A stretch of DNA of 64,000 nt from JBPRGH01 sp051418055 (GTDB taxonomy: Bacteria > Bacteroidota > Bacteroidia > Cytophagales > Cyclobacteriaceae): NCBI GenBank assembly GCA_051418055.1, contig JBPRGH010000136.1, forward strand, positions 1-64,000, read 5' to 3'. Shown here one piece after another: positions 7,582 to 16,897 of the stretch. The translations under genes were made by a program, and so were the position numbers. The first letter of the stretch is position 1. Each line of letters opens with the position of its first letter. The notes below the pieces were generated by a model. The model worked only from the letters and a program-made list of their open reading frames with translations, was not told the origin of the DNA and did no database searches.

Positions 7582-7815
7582 TTACCTTCTTTCACGTAGA
7601 TACAGCTGCTCTACCTTTTCCCTGGCCCAGGGGGTTTTTCTAAGAAAGGTCAGGCTTGATTTGATAGAAGGATCATAATTAAAGCTGCGGATGTTTATGC
7701 GCTTTCCTAATTCTTCCCACCCTAATTTATCCACTAGGTATTCAAGTATATCCTGGAGCTTAACGCCGTGAAGGGGGTTATTAGGCTGGTGTTCAGGATC
7801 TTTAAATTGTGGCAT
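7582..7815 (-). CDS. VF530-type (DUF2132) small DNA-binding protein
   Basis: The 77-residue protein matches the VF530 family: [30 protein letters not shown], then [29 protein letters not shown]. Structural work on the family points to a small helical DNA-binding fold with no settled role. A broken paralogue lies at 4352-4498. The gene precedes nothing in an obvious operon; DUF6155 is 38 bp upstream in the same direction. Confidence 0.88.
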   Translation of the reverse strand: MPQFKDPEHQPNNPLHGVKLQDILEYLVDKLGWEELGKRINIRSFNYDPSIKSSLTFLRKTPWAREKVEQLYLRERR

Positions 7816-7853
7816 TGGATTTTCTTTTGAGTGATAAATAATTTTTTGCTGCT

Positions 7854-8432
7854 TTAATCCCTGTTTATTCTCATGGAAGCCCGATTGTTTGTGGGCATTG
7901 GCTCATCAGGTGCATTATAATGATCAGGATAATATATACAGTGAATATCGCTGATGTCCTCATAAAGCCCCCAGCCGGTTCCCTCACTGTTCTTTAAGAT
8001 AGCTGTGGCCCTACCGGCAAAATTATTCAGAATGTTTTCATTTTTCAAAAGCTTTAAAGCCTGTTCGTAAGTTTTCGCCATACTGATGTAAAAGCTTTCA
8101 TTGATATCACCAAACTCTCGTGTAAATGATATACCGGTTTCAACATAAAACAGGAGCAGGTCCGCCACCAGATCTTTTGAGGTGCCCAGCTTTTTAAAAT
8201 CAGCTATTGCATTTTTCGCTGTTTTAAGATTATAACCCTTCCCTCGTTTAGGATAAAACGCCTCTAATATTTTCTCCCGATACTCCTCATAAAAGGCTTC
8301 TTCGTCAGGATTGACATAAAAATCAAGATATTCTTTTACTCTTTTATGACTTTTGTATAATCCGGCAATAATATCAATTAACTCTTTTTTGGCAAGGTTA
8401 TTTAATTCTTTTTTTATTTCTTTTATTCCCAT
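7854..8432 (-). CDS. DUF6155 family protein
   Basis: The 192-residue protein opens with a helical, lysine-rich stretch ([37 protein letters not shown]) and continues as an all-helical protein, which matches the uncharacterised DUF6155 family. There is no signal peptide or membrane segment. It could be co-transcribed with the VF530 gene 38 bp downstream. Its function is unknown. Confidence 0.72.
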   Translation of the reverse strand: MGIKEIKKELNNLAKKELIDIIAGLYKSHKRVKEYLDFYVNPDEEAFYEEYREKILEAFYPKRGKGYNLKTAKNAIADFKKLGTSKDLVADLLLFYVETGISFTREFGDINESFYISMAKTYEQALKLLKNENILNNFAGRATAILKNSEGTGWGLYEDISDIHCIYYPDHYNAPDEPMPTNNRASMRINRD

Positions 8433-8530
8433 GGCATTAGATCATTGGTACAAATAACCGCAAGTTTATGGATCATTTAAAGGGAATACTTAAAATTAAA
8501 TTAACGGTGACTTTGGATTTGACATTCTGT

Positions 8531-8571
8531 AACCGCAGAGATATGGAGGCGCTAAGGTGCCGCATTGCGGG
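8531..8571. repeat. Dispersed ACCGC-type repeat, copy 2
   Basis: AACCGCAGAG, GGAGGCGCTAAGG and GCATTGCGG match the left half of the 7456-7537 element. The copy abuts the point where the TIR-like coding remnant (8561-8770) loses similarity. Confidence 0.65.
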
Positions 8572-8770
8572 TGTTTTTTGTAACAATAAGAAGAACTCCG
8601 TCACTGTCTTTTATTTTTCCCTGGAGTTAAGTTATCTTTCCAATTATAATCCGCAGGATCTTTTTCAGGCCCATCAACAAATTCTATATCGGATTTTCCT
8701 GCCTCATTTACGAGTTTATCCTTTAAATCTTTATCCTCCGCTGCGTAGCAATAAATATCTTTTTTGCCAT
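8561..8770 (-). pseudogene. Frameshifted, truncated TIR-like (DUF1863-type) gene
   Basis: From an ATG at 8768-8770 the minus strand reads MAKKIFI. A missing base then shifts the frame to YAAEDKDLKDKLVNEAGKSD followed by IEFVDGPEKDPADYNWKDN. An extra A in an A-run (about 8611-8615) shifts the frame again to KIKDSDGVLLIVTKNTRNAA. Put together, these pieces follow the N-terminal half of TIR-like DUF1863 proteins (FISYA-ED, EFVD, W, CDGV-LI-KNT). Similarity ends where the dispersed repeat at 8531-8571 begins. No intact frame covers the region. Confidence 0.78.
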
Positions 8771-8832
8771 AGTATTAAGGGTGTGAAATTATAACTTATA
8801 CTATTACAGTAATGGTTTTTTGATATAAACTT

Positions 8833-9354
8833 CTAATCTATCTTAAGATCATAATAAAGCTGCGCAAGTCCTGTGGAATAAATTTTAGTGTCTTTCAGTG
8901 TTAGCTTCTTACGCTCTTTAATATCTATAAAAAGAGGTTTACCTTCTCCGAGTATCAGCGGATGAACTGAAATGATCATCTCATGGACCAGATTTAAATT
9001 AAGTAAAGTACTGGTGAGTTCTGCTCCGCCAAAAAGCCAGATATCCTTGCCGGGCTCCTTAAGGAGATTTTTTACCTCTTTCTCAATATCTGATCTGATG
9101 ATCCTGGTGTTATTCTTTTCTTTTTTCAGAGTAGTTGAAAAAACTATCTTTTGCTTATCCGGAAAGGCATCCGGCATTTGATCTAAAAGCTGTTGATAAC
9201 TCTTGCGCCCAAAGAAGATGCTGTCGATCCTGTTAAAGAAATTTGTTAAACCATAGTCTTGATCGAGCATGCACCAATCAATCTCTCCATTAGGGCCTTC
9301 TATATAAGAGTCCAGGCTGGAGCAAAGGTTTAATACTATTTTTCTCTTGTTCAT
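8833..9354 (-). CDS. Dihydrofolate reductase-family (RibD C-terminal-like) protein
   Basis: The 173-residue protein has the RibD/DHFR-like fold of the YyaP group: opening strand KIVLNLCSSLDSYIEGPNGEIDW, then FFGRKSYQQLLDQM, KIVFSTTLKK, and the nucleotide-binding turn DIWLFGGAELTSTLLNLNLVHEM. I start it at the ATG at 9352-9354. A longer reading to 9750 would cross the preceding spacer and overlap the UPF0182 gene, giving a lysine-rich, non-conserved extension. It is probably a NAD(P)H-dependent reductase; substrate unknown. Confidence 0.85.
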   Translation of the reverse strand: MNKRKIVLNLCSSLDSYIEGPNGEIDWCMLDQDYGLTNFFNRIDSIFFGRKSYQQLLDQMPDAFPDKQKIVFSTTLKKEKNNTRIIRSDIEKEVKNLLKEPGKDIWLFGGAELTSTLLNLNLVHEMIISVHPLILGEGKPLFIDIKERKKLTLKDTKIYSTGLAQLYYDLKID

Positions 9355-9449
9355 GTTTTTATAAAAGCAGATAAAAATAGTAAATATTTGCCCCTTTTTA
9401 GTGGGTTTTAACATTATAAAGCAAAATTTCGCCGAGATCCCGCTCTGGT

Positions 9450-9474
9450 GGTCAGACCGGAGGGTGGCCTGACC
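9450..9474. terminator. Hairpin between UPF0182 and DHFR-like genes
   Basis: GGTCAGACC (9450-9458) pairs with GGCCTGACC (9466-9474) across a 7-nt loop, with one G-U pair on the minus strand. It lies just after the UPF0182 stop codon. There is no good T-run on the minus side, so it may act as an mRNA-stabilising or REP-like hairpin rather than an intrinsic terminator. Confidence 0.5.
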
Positions 9475-9490
9475 GATTTTCCAAAAAGAT

Positions 9491-12334
9491 TTATAATGTA
9501 TCTCCAGGTTGTGTTTCGGCTTCTTTAGCCAGCTTTTCCAGTGCTTCCTGAAGCTGCTCCAATGATTGTGATGCACGGCCAAAATTGCCCTTACCTGTTT
9601 CTTCAATATAGTTGTTAAAAGCTTTATTTGCCTGCTGGATGAGTGTTCCTGCCAGTTGCTTAATTGCTCTTTCTTCTTCCCCTTTTTCCTCTTTAATTTC
9701 AGGTTGATCTTTAAAGATCCCTTCCAAAGCTTCTTCAAAAGTAGGGGCATAGCTTAAATTATCATCATGCATGACAATAACCAGCCGAAGTTCCGGATAG
9801 GCTGCCGTTTCAGCCTGTAGATATATCGGCTCCACATAAATCAAAGTGTTGTCAACCGGTATAGCCAGCACATTCCCCCGTATTACCCGCGAGCCCCGCT
9901 GGTCCCAAAGAGAAAGTTGCCCGGAAAGAAAGCTGTTCTGGTCGATCTTTGTTTCCACCTGCTGCGGCCCAAGCACGCGTTTATCTTTTGGAAAACTATA
10001 GGATATAAAGCGCCCGTAATTTTCCGGGTCAGACAATCCTGCTATCCATCCAATAGATACCTGTCTGTTTTTTGGTGTAAATGGCAGTATTAATGAAAAT
10101 TCCGGTTCATCAGAATCCGGCTGCTCCCACATTATATAATAAGGCTCAACCGGCACTACCTGTCCGTAATAGTTTTCCGTAGCACGGATCCAAAGATCTT
10201 CCTGATTATAGAAAACTTCAGGGTCCTCCATATGATATTTAGCATATTTTAATCCCTGGATAAGAAGATAATCCACCGGATATCTAACATGCTCCAGTAA
10301 TTTATCCGGCATTTCAGCTCTTCTTTTGAGAAGACCGGGAAAAATTTTATCCCACACCTGTATCAGAGGATCTTCCTCATCAAACATATAAAAATCCACG
10401 TCACCATTAAATGCATCTACTACTATTTTTACAGAATTACGGATATAGTTAATTCCCTCATAGTCGCGGTCATGCTGTACCTGCATTCTTCTGGTTTGCT
10501 CACCTTCTTTATACTGAACGAGTTCCTGGCTGGAGAACGGCTCAGAATAAGGATAGTAGCTGGATGTGGTATATGCATCAATCATCCAATAAAGCTTACC
10601 GTCCGCATTAACAATATAAGGGTCGCCATCGAGCTCAAGAAATGGAGCCAGTGTCTTAGCCCGCTCTTTCACCTGGCGCTTAAACATAATCCGGCTGTTT
10701 TCTGTGGGATAAGAGGAAAACAGCAACTTTGTTCCTCCCATTTTATAGGAATAAATGAATTTTCGCCAGAAGCCTGTTATCTGAACACCGCCTGTGCCGG
10801 GGTAGCTGATATACACATTTTCATCTCCCATGGGATAATCAAACTCCTGCTCTGAGCTATTTACAATAACGTAGTCGTCTGTCAGCTCACCGTAATAGAT
10901 CTGGGGCTGAGTAACTTCCAGTTCCGGATATTCGGTTACCGGCGGAATATTCTTTACAAGAAGATTAGGAAGACCTTCAGGAGTAAAATCCGTCACAGTC
11001 GTTAAAACGATGCCATAGCCATGTGTGTATTTAAAATGTTTATTTACAAATGTCTGGCTTTGAGTAGGCAGGTTATCTGTATTCATTTCACGTGCTGATA
11101 CCATCACCTGACGATATTGGTCTCCAAAATGATAGCGGTCAATATCCACATCGTCGAATTCATAATACAATCTTATCTCCTGGAATTGCTTCAGTACCGC
11201 ATCAAGTGCTCGCCAATCCCATAGCCTGATATTCTTGAAGATCATTTCATTATCTCTTACCATTTCCCTTGTAAAAGTATCGACAACAGGAAATTCACGC
11301 TCCTCAATTTTATCGAGATTGAAGGCATATTGGGTATATTCAATATTATTAGCTATATATGGTTTCTCATACGTGATCTCATTAGGCTCAACCCGATAGT
11401 TCTGAAAGAAACCGGGCAGGGCTGTTAATCCTAAAAACCAGATAAGGACTACCAAAGCAGTCGTTGTTAACACTGTTATTCCGGGAGAAGCCTGCGCATT
11501 TATCTGAAATTTTGCCAATAATTTAACAATAAGATTGCGCCCGGCTGGCACCAGTAGCAGGATTCCTGCAAGGGCAGTAATAACTACCATGATCATAAGG
11601 ACCGGCAGCTTTATATTTACGTCAGTCCAGCCAGGACCTGATGCTGCTCCCAATTCCGAATACATCAGATGAAATCTGTCGAGATATTTACCGGCAGCCA
11701 AAATAAAAAGAACTACTGCTCCACTGATAAATACAGCTTTATATCCACCAGTTTCAAAAGCAGATTCGGGATAAACCTGATAGGTCCCGCCAGCTTCCAC
11801 TAACCGGAATCTTGTTACAAAGGCGGTTATTAAGGCTATGATAGCCAAAAATAAAAGAACCCCCTGAAGCTGATCATAGAAAGGTAGTGAGAATAAATAA
11901 AAGCCAATTTCATTTCCCAGTATAGGATCTGTAAGCTGTGTATCAACCTGAAACCAAAATTTCATAAACACGCTCCAGTTACCATAACCCCACAAAGCCC
12001 CTATAACAGCCCCAACTGCAACAGCTAAAAATTTTAATCCTCTTTTACTTTTTGGAAGGCTTATAAGGAGCAGAAGCATCAATATTGCCGCAATAAAAGC
12101 GCCGGCAACAGCAAATCCGAGCTGAAAGAAGAACAACGTCCAAAACCTGTCATTATAGCCAAGAGCATCGAACCAAAGTTTTTCACCCCAGAAGTCAATA
12201 AACCAGAAAAAGAAGAATACAAGGCCAATGAATATTATGCCTAATGCAATTTTACCTTTGCTTTTGTCGCGAATACCGGTGTAGGCAATAAAGGCACCTA
12301 TCCCAAGGAGGAGAAAGAAGATTAATGTGAACAT
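9491..12334 (-). CDS. UPF0182 family integral membrane protein
   Basis: The 947-residue protein has about seven transmembrane segments in the first 320 residues. A large extracytoplasmic part follows with UPF0182 signatures such as VDTFTREMVRDNEMIFKNIR, GYGIVLTTV and LSDPENYGRFISYSFPKDKRVLGP. The length is typical of the family. The last 60 residues are a charged helical tail (EERAIKQLAGTLIQQANKAF). The function of UPF0182 is not established. The gene is monocistronic, with short spacers and no partner. Confidence 0.93.
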   Translation of the reverse strand: MFTLIFFLLLGIGAFIAYTGIRDKSKGKIALGIIFIGLVFFFFWFIDFWGEKLWFDALGYNDRFWTLFFFQLGFAVAGAFIAAILMLLLLISLPKSKRGLKFLAVAVGAVIGALWGYGNWSVFMKFWFQVDTQLTDPILGNEIGFYLFSLPFYDQLQGVLLFLAIIALITAFVTRFRLVEAGGTYQVYPESAFETGGYKAVFISGAVVLFILAAGKYLDRFHLMYSELGAASGPGWTDVNIKLPVLMIMVVITALAGILLLVPAGRNLIVKLLAKFQINAQASPGITVLTTTALVVLIWFLGLTALPGFFQNYRVEPNEITYEKPYIANNIEYTQYAFNLDKIEEREFPVVDTFTREMVRDNEMIFKNIRLWDWRALDAVLKQFQEIRLYYEFDDVDIDRYHFGDQYRQVMVSAREMNTDNLPTQSQTFVNKHFKYTHGYGIVLTTVTDFTPEGLPNLLVKNIPPVTEYPELEVTQPQIYYGELTDDYVIVNSSEQEFDYPMGDENVYISYPGTGGVQITGFWRKFIYSYKMGGTKLLFSSYPTENSRIMFKRQVKERAKTLAPFLELDGDPYIVNADGKLYWMIDAYTTSSYYPYSEPFSSQELVQYKEGEQTRRMQVQHDRDYEGINYIRNSVKIVVDAFNGDVDFYMFDEEDPLIQVWDKIFPGLLKRRAEMPDKLLEHVRYPVDYLLIQGLKYAKYHMEDPEVFYNQEDLWIRATENYYGQVVPVEPYYIMWEQPDSDEPEFSLILPFTPKNRQVSIGWIAGLSDPENYGRFISYSFPKDKRVLGPQQVETKIDQNSFLSGQLSLWDQRGSRVIRGNVLAIPVDNTLIYVEPIYLQAETAAYPELRLVIVMHDDNLSYAPTFEEALEGIFKDQPEIKEEKGEEERAIKQLAGTLIQQANKAFNNYIEETGKGNFGRASQSLEQLQEALEKLAKEAETQPGDTL

Positions 12335-12427
12335 AAGTATGTAATGGTTTGCCTAAAGATACAAAGCATAGGTGAGAACTGTAAATTTTAAGAATGAGCA
12401 TTTTTTCTTATAAATGGAAAGCTTTAT

Positions 12428-12913
12428 TTACGTCAGCTCAATCTTCTCCAGCTCCAGCTTAAATTTTTCTGCTTTTCCATTACCAAATAAAAACCCCACT
12501 TCCTGAATTTTATATCCATTAAAAAACGGCAAATCAAGCTTTTTGCCTCTGAAGTAGGGGTTTAGAGCGGAAAAGGGGATTTCTACCGTTTGCCAGTCTC
12601 CTGTTGTTGAAAACATGCTTTTATAGGTATGCTCATCATTGGTGTTCTCCTTAACTTTAAATTTATAAGGCTTACCATCTCCTTTTATTCTAATGATAAT
12701 TTTATTAAAATCTTTAACTTCTACTGTATCAAACCTTTGACGGACGGAAGAGAACCCTCCATTGTTTTCTAAAGAAATTGCTCCTTCAAATACAGCACTT
12801 CCTGTTTCACTTATATAAAACCTTCCGCTGGATTGGCCGCCCATTACTTCATCGTCAACCACTTTCCAGCCGGAGGCATCATTATTTTTAAAGTCGAAAA
12901 GGATTTTTGTCAT
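12428..12913 (-). CDS. CIA30 (NDUFAF1-like) domain protein
   Basis: The 161-residue protein has the CIA30 pattern: FDFKNNDASGWKVVDDEVMGGQSSGRF, then FEGAISLENNGGFSSVR, IRIKGDGKPYKFKV and the closing EVGFLFGNGKAEKFKLELEKI. The fold is a galactose-binding-like beta sandwich. The mitochondrial homologue assists complex I assembly. Bacterial copies often stand alone, as here, and their role is open. No signal peptide is present. Confidence 0.88.
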   Translation of the reverse strand: MTKILFDFKNNDASGWKVVDDEVMGGQSSGRFYISETGSAVFEGAISLENNGGFSSVRQRFDTVEVKDFNKIIIRIKGDGKPYKFKVKENTNDEHTYKSMFSTTGDWQTVEIPFSALNPYFRGKKLDLPFFNGYKIQEVGFLFGNGKAEKFKLELEKIELT

Positions 12914-12967
12914 AAATTTCTAACGGCTACGGTAGGGGATTTTGTTTAAACACTTCATTATTTATAC

Positions 12968-13008
12968 AGCGGAGGACGCAGGGAAGGCGCAATGTTCGCA
13001 AAGCAGGG
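12968..13008. repeat. Dispersed ACCGC-type repeat, copy 3 (degenerate)
   Basis: AGCGGAGGACGCAGGGAAGG, CGCAATG and TTCGCAAAGC resemble the left half of the 7456-7537 element and the 13738 copy. It lies in the spacer between the CIA30 and nucleotidyltransferase genes. Confidence 0.5.
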
Positions 13009-13051
13009 TAGATTAAAAGAAGTTTTTCTCCTGATAAAGACTGTATAAGGT

Positions 13052-13648
13052 TTAATCCTCCTTTTGTTTTTTGATCTTTTCCAGGTTTTCCACGTCATCC
13101 AGGTCTTTTAAACGACCTAATTCCATTTTCTCTTTTATCAAGTCATTAATATGAATAACAGTAATGGGTATTCCTTCAAAATTTCCGGTGCGGGACCTTT
13201 TATAACATTTACTAAAATCTTCTTTTGTAAAAGCTTTCATGTAGCTCATAAAATCAGCCACAAAACCTTTCTCACCAATAGTAATTGTACTCCACCCCGG
13301 AATCATTGGCACATCTTGGTATTTCTCAGCTCCTTTTACATCAACATCTTTCAATGCCTGTACCAGCCTTTTTTTATTTTTCGGTGAATCTTCTATCCAT
13401 AGATCAAGATCCTGAGTGGTTCTGATATGGCCATAAAAAACGGTAGCCACACCGCCAACTAACAAATACCTGACCTTATTTTTATTAAGACTTTTAAGAA
13501 AATCCTGAATATCACTGCTGGTTATATCCATAATATCTAATTGGTCATGATCATTGTTAGCTTCAAACATGCTCTTTGCAAACACATTTAAATGCTTCAG
13601 CCTTTTCAGGTTTTCTTCACCCTCTGTAATATATTGATCAATAGCCAT
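13052..13648 (-). CDS. Nucleotidyltransferase-fold protein (DUF6036-like)
   Basis: The 198-residue protein contains the nucleotidyltransferase core: RYLLVGGVATVFYGHIRTTQDLDLWI, with the GG and DLD metal-binding pattern, and the downstream FVADFMSYM. The C-terminus (LIKEKMELGRLKDLDDVENLEKI) is a typical end of stand-alone antitoxin-like or MNT-type transferases. The first 40 residues are not obviously part of the domain, and later ATG codons at residues 28 and 40 are possible starts. No partner toxin gene is adjacent. Confidence 0.8.
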   Translation of the reverse strand: MAIDQYITEGEENLKRLKHLNVFAKSMFEANNDHDQLDIMDITSSDIQDFLKSLNKNKVRYLLVGGVATVFYGHIRTTQDLDLWIEDSPKNKKRLVQALKDVDVKGAEKYQDVPMIPGWSTITIGEKGFVADFMSYMKAFTKEDFSKCYKRSRTGNFEGIPITVIHINDLIKEKMELGRLKDLDDVENLEKIKKQKED

Positions 13649-13737
13649 TTTTAATATTACAATATAAACAAAAGTAATTACAGGAAAGATATTTATCTGC
13701 TATAAATGTGATTTACTGCTGTGGAAAGGAAGGGCTT

Positions 13738-13778
13738 AACCGCAATGGGCGCAAAGAATGGGCAATGAACGCTAAGAG
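13738..13778. repeat. Dispersed ACCGC-type repeat, copy 4
   Basis: AACCGCAATGGGCGCAAAG, then AATGGGCAATGAACGCTAAG, match the left half of the 7456-7537 element. It lies between the DPP4-like and nucleotidyltransferase genes. Confidence 0.65.
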
Positions 13779-13790
13779 TATTTAAATGAA

Positions 13791-13822
13791 ATGAGGAATT
13801 AATATAATTCTTAATTCCTCAT
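13791..13822. terminator. 12-bp perfect inverted repeat downstream of DPP4-like gene
   Basis: ATGAGGAATTAA (13791-13802) and TTAATTCCTCAT (13811-13822) form a perfect stem with an 8-nt loop. It follows the stop codon of the minus-strand peptidase gene by about 20 bp. The T content beyond the stem is modest, so termination is plausible but not certain. Confidence 0.5.
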
Positions 13823-13841
13823 TCTTAATTTTTAATTCATA

Positions 13842-16004
13842 TTAAAGGTTTTCCTTCACCCAGTCAGTCATCAGGTTAAATAAATGTATCCTGGCATTAT
13901 TGCGGTAAATGCCATGTGCCCGGTCAGGATAGTAAAAAGAATCAAATTGCTTGCCTGCCGCAATAAGCGCATCCTGTAATTCTACAGCATTCTGGAAATG
14001 AACATTATCATCGCCAGTGCCATGGATCAGCAGGAAACTTCCCTTCAGCCTGTCTGCATAGCTGGTTGGGGAGTTATCATCATAACCATCAGGGTTTTCC
14101 TGAGGGGTTGACATATAGCGCTCGGTATAAATTGTATCATAATAGCGCCAGTTGGTGACCGGAGCAACGGCAATGGCCATTTTGAAAACATCATTACCTT
14201 TTAAAAGACTTAATGAAGAAGCATAACCTCCAAAGCTCCATCCCCAGATACCGATCCGCTCTTCATCAATGAAATTCATTTCCCCAAGCCTTTTTGCTGC
14301 AGCAATAAGATCATCCGATTCCAGTTTGCCGAGCTGCTTATAGGTCTGCTTTCTAAAGGCTGCTCCTCTTCCGCCTGTTCCGCGTGGATCTACAACCGCC
14401 ACAACATAACCTTGCTGTGCCAGCATCTGGTGCCAGTAAAAATGGCCGCCTTCAAAGGAATTTGTCACCTGCTGTGAGCCCGGTCCGCTGTACTGGAAGA
14501 TCAGAAGAGGATATACTTTGTTTTCATCAAAATCAGCGGGCTTAATCCAATACGCATAAAGCTCATCGCCGACATCATTCTGCACGGTAAATAATTCCTT
14601 ATTGCCAATATTGTACTCTTTCCATGTTTCTACAAGCTTCTGATTATCAACCAGTTGTTTTATCTTCTTGTTTCCATCGGTTTGAAATAGGCTTACATTC
14701 ATTGGCATTGTGACATCAGAGTGATAAAGCAGATAATATTTTAGGTCACCACTCATATTCACACTATGCATACCCGGTGCTGAAGTAAGCTTTTCCTTTC
14801 TTTTACCGGAAAGATCCACACGATAAAAATGACGCTCTGTTGGAGATTCTTCTGTGGAAAGAAAGTACAACCACTTTCTTTTGTTGCTTTCATCAATGCC
14901 ATAAAAGTTTGTTACTTCCCAATCCCCATTTGTAAGCTGGCGTACCAGTTCACCATTCATCTTATATAAATAAAGATGCTTAAAACCTGTATTCTCATTA
15001 GTATGAATAAAATGCTTTCCATCCTGTAGATAAGTAAGTTCATCATTATATTCTACGGCGACATAAGTATCACTCTTTTCTTCAAGGACAATCGTAGCAT
15101 TTCCTGTTTTCACATCAGCATGAAACAGCTGGAGGTGATTTTGGAGGCGGTTTAGCTTTTTTATTGACAACAGATCAGAATTACCTGCCCATTTAACACG
15201 AGGTACGTAAATATCATCCTCCGCCCCGATATTCATTTTTACATGTTTATTTTCCAAAAGGTTATAGACAAGTATCTGCACGTCAGAGTTTCGCTCGCCT
15301 GCTTTTGGATATTTAAAACGATAATCAGTTGGATAAAGACTGTCCCAAACCTGCATGTTATATTCTCTAACCATTGATTCGTCGAATTTGTAATAAGCCA
15401 GCTTTTCACTATCAGGAGACCAGAAAAATGCTTTAGCAAAACCAAATTCTTCCTCATAGACCCAATCACAGCTACCGTTAATTATATGATTAAATTCCCC
15501 GTCATTCGTCACCCGGATCTCTTCATCAGTTTCCAGATCATAATAATATAGGTCATTTGCCCGGACAAAAGCGACTTTTTTACCATCCGGAGAAAAGGTT
15601 GCATATGATTGCTTACCCTCTCCTGAAAGTCTCTGAGCCTTTTTCGTCTCTATATCATAAAGAAAATATTCCCCGACGTACGAGCGTCTGTAGATACTCT
15701 GGCGATCGGTTAGAAGCAAAAGTTTCCTTTCGTCAGGGCTGAACTTATAGCTGGTAAAGCGAAAATCCTCATCGAGAGTGGCTCCATCCAGCATTGTTTC
15801 CACCACATCCCCGGAGGAAATATCGCTCTTTATGATCTGATTTCCCTGCTGGGATGTATAAAAACGTCCATCCTGCATCCAGTTTATACCGTAAACAGAT
15901 TCTGTACGGAAGGTGCCTTTCTGATAGAGATCCTCTACAGTAATTTTCTTCTGTCCATAAGCAGAGACAGAAAGAATTAAAAAAATCGCTAATAACTTCT
16001 TCAT
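13842..16004 (-). CDS. S9 family peptidase, dipeptidyl peptidase IV-like
   Basis: The 720-residue precursor has a signal peptide (MKKLLAIFLILSVSAYGQ). A beta-propeller domain contains the DPP4 glutamate motif CDWVYEEEFGF (E184-E186), which binds the substrate N-terminus. The C-terminal alpha/beta-hydrolase domain carries the triad S590 (GWSFGGY), D665 (HGTGDDNVHF) and H697 (RAHG). It should remove N-terminal dipeptides, probably X-Pro, in the periplasm. Its length matches bacterial DPP4. It is 29 bp downstream of comF-like gene. Confidence 0.93.
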   Translation of the reverse strand: MKKLLAIFLILSVSAYGQKKITVEDLYQKGTFRTESVYGINWMQDGRFYTSQQGNQIIKSDISSGDVVETMLDGATLDEDFRFTSYKFSPDERKLLLLTDRQSIYRRSYVGEYFLYDIETKKAQRLSGEGKQSYATFSPDGKKVAFVRANDLYYYDLETDEEIRVTNDGEFNHIINGSCDWVYEEEFGFAKAFFWSPDSEKLAYYKFDESMVREYNMQVWDSLYPTDYRFKYPKAGERNSDVQILVYNLLENKHVKMNIGAEDDIYVPRVKWAGNSDLLSIKKLNRLQNHLQLFHADVKTGNATIVLEEKSDTYVAVEYNDELTYLQDGKHFIHTNENTGFKHLYLYKMNGELVRQLTNGDWEVTNFYGIDESNKRKWLYFLSTEESPTERHFYRVDLSGKRKEKLTSAPGMHSVNMSGDLKYYLLYHSDVTMPMNVSLFQTDGNKKIKQLVDNQKLVETWKEYNIGNKELFTVQNDVGDELYAYWIKPADFDENKVYPLLIFQYSGPGSQQVTNSFEGGHFYWHQMLAQQGYVVAVVDPRGTGGRGAAFRKQTYKQLGKLESDDLIAAAKRLGEMNFIDEERIGIWGWSFGGYASSLSLLKGNDVFKMAIAVAPVTNWRYYDTIYTERYMSTPQENPDGYDDNSPTSYADRLKGSFLLIHGTGDDNVHFQNAVELQDALIAAGKQFDSFYYPDRAHGIYRNNARIHLFNLMTDWVKENL

Positions 16005-16033
16005 AAATTTATTTTATCACGTTTTATTACAAA

Positions 16034-16720
16034 TTATACTGCCACTGCAATTGTCGCTACCGTTATTTCCCTGGCGCCAGACTGCATAAGCTTTTCCATA
16101 CATGCCTCTAATGTTGAACCGGTTGTCATTACATCATCCACTACAAGGATTGATCTATTCTTAACCTTTGACACATCCTGCACCTCAAAAATCTCCGCCA
16201 CATTCTCCCATCTTTCAATTCTACTCTTTTTTGTCTGCGTTTGACTTCTTTTTATCCGTTTAACCGAATCTGTGTCAACAGGTAAATCTAAAATCTCCCC
16301 CAAACCTAAAGCAAAATGCTCACTTTGATTATAGCCCCTTCGTTTTTGCCTGGTTTTATGAAGAGGAACAGGGATAATACTGTCGAATGAGATTTCTTTT
16401 AAATCCTTTTTTAACTCTGTACCAAACAGCCTGCCAATAAAATTTCCTATCTCAGGTTTATTTTCATACTTTAAACGATGTAATAATCGCTGCACAGGGC
16501 TATCTTTTTTAAAATAAAGAAAGCACCAGGTATCTTTAACCTGTTGTTTCCCATAAAATTTTGAATTTAGTGCATCAAGGTTATATCTGTGAGAATTAGT
16601 GCGCGGAAGGTTATGAAGGCAATTGCTACATATTATTTCCTCTTTTTTTACCATCGCTCCATCACAAGCTTCACAGGTGCGGGGAAAGAAGAGACCCATA
16701 AAATCAGTAAATATGCTCAT
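16034..16720 (-). CDS. comF: ComF family phosphoribosyltransferase-like protein
   Basis: The 228-residue protein has the N-terminal zinc ribbon (CEACDGAMVKKEEIICSNCL), the conserved PVPLHKTRQKRRGYNQSEHFALGL, and the PRPP loop ILVVDDVMTTGSTLEAC, which is the standard ComF layout. ComF takes part in DNA uptake and repair steps of transformation in several bacteria; its exact biochemical role is unclear. It precedes the DPP4-like gene on the same strand. Confidence 0.9.
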   Translation of the reverse strand: MSIFTDFMGLFFPRTCEACDGAMVKKEEIICSNCLHNLPRTNSHRYNLDALNSKFYGKQQVKDTWCFLYFKKDSPVQRLLHRLKYENKPEIGNFIGRLFGTELKKDLKEISFDSIIPVPLHKTRQKRRGYNQSEHFALGLGEILDLPVDTDSVKRIKRSQTQTKKSRIERWENVAEIFEVQDVSKVKNRSILVVDDVMTTGSTLEACMEKLMQSGAREITVATIAVAV

Positions 16721-16897
16721 GGTTTAGGGTTTTAAGACGTTAAATACATCTTCGACTAATTTCTTGTTTTCATCAAACTCGCCAGCACAAATTTGTAATC
16801 CTCAGGTATCAATCTTCACAGTTTTTGCAAAGAAGATCCCTTCTCATCTTCATATATTTACAGCAAATTAATTCAAACTAATAAAATAAACTATAAT

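Noticed and set aside
9355..9750. N-terminal extension of the DHFR-like protein
   Set aside because: It would cross the spacer hairpin and overlap the UPF0182 gene in another frame; the peptide is lysine-rich and unlike the family.
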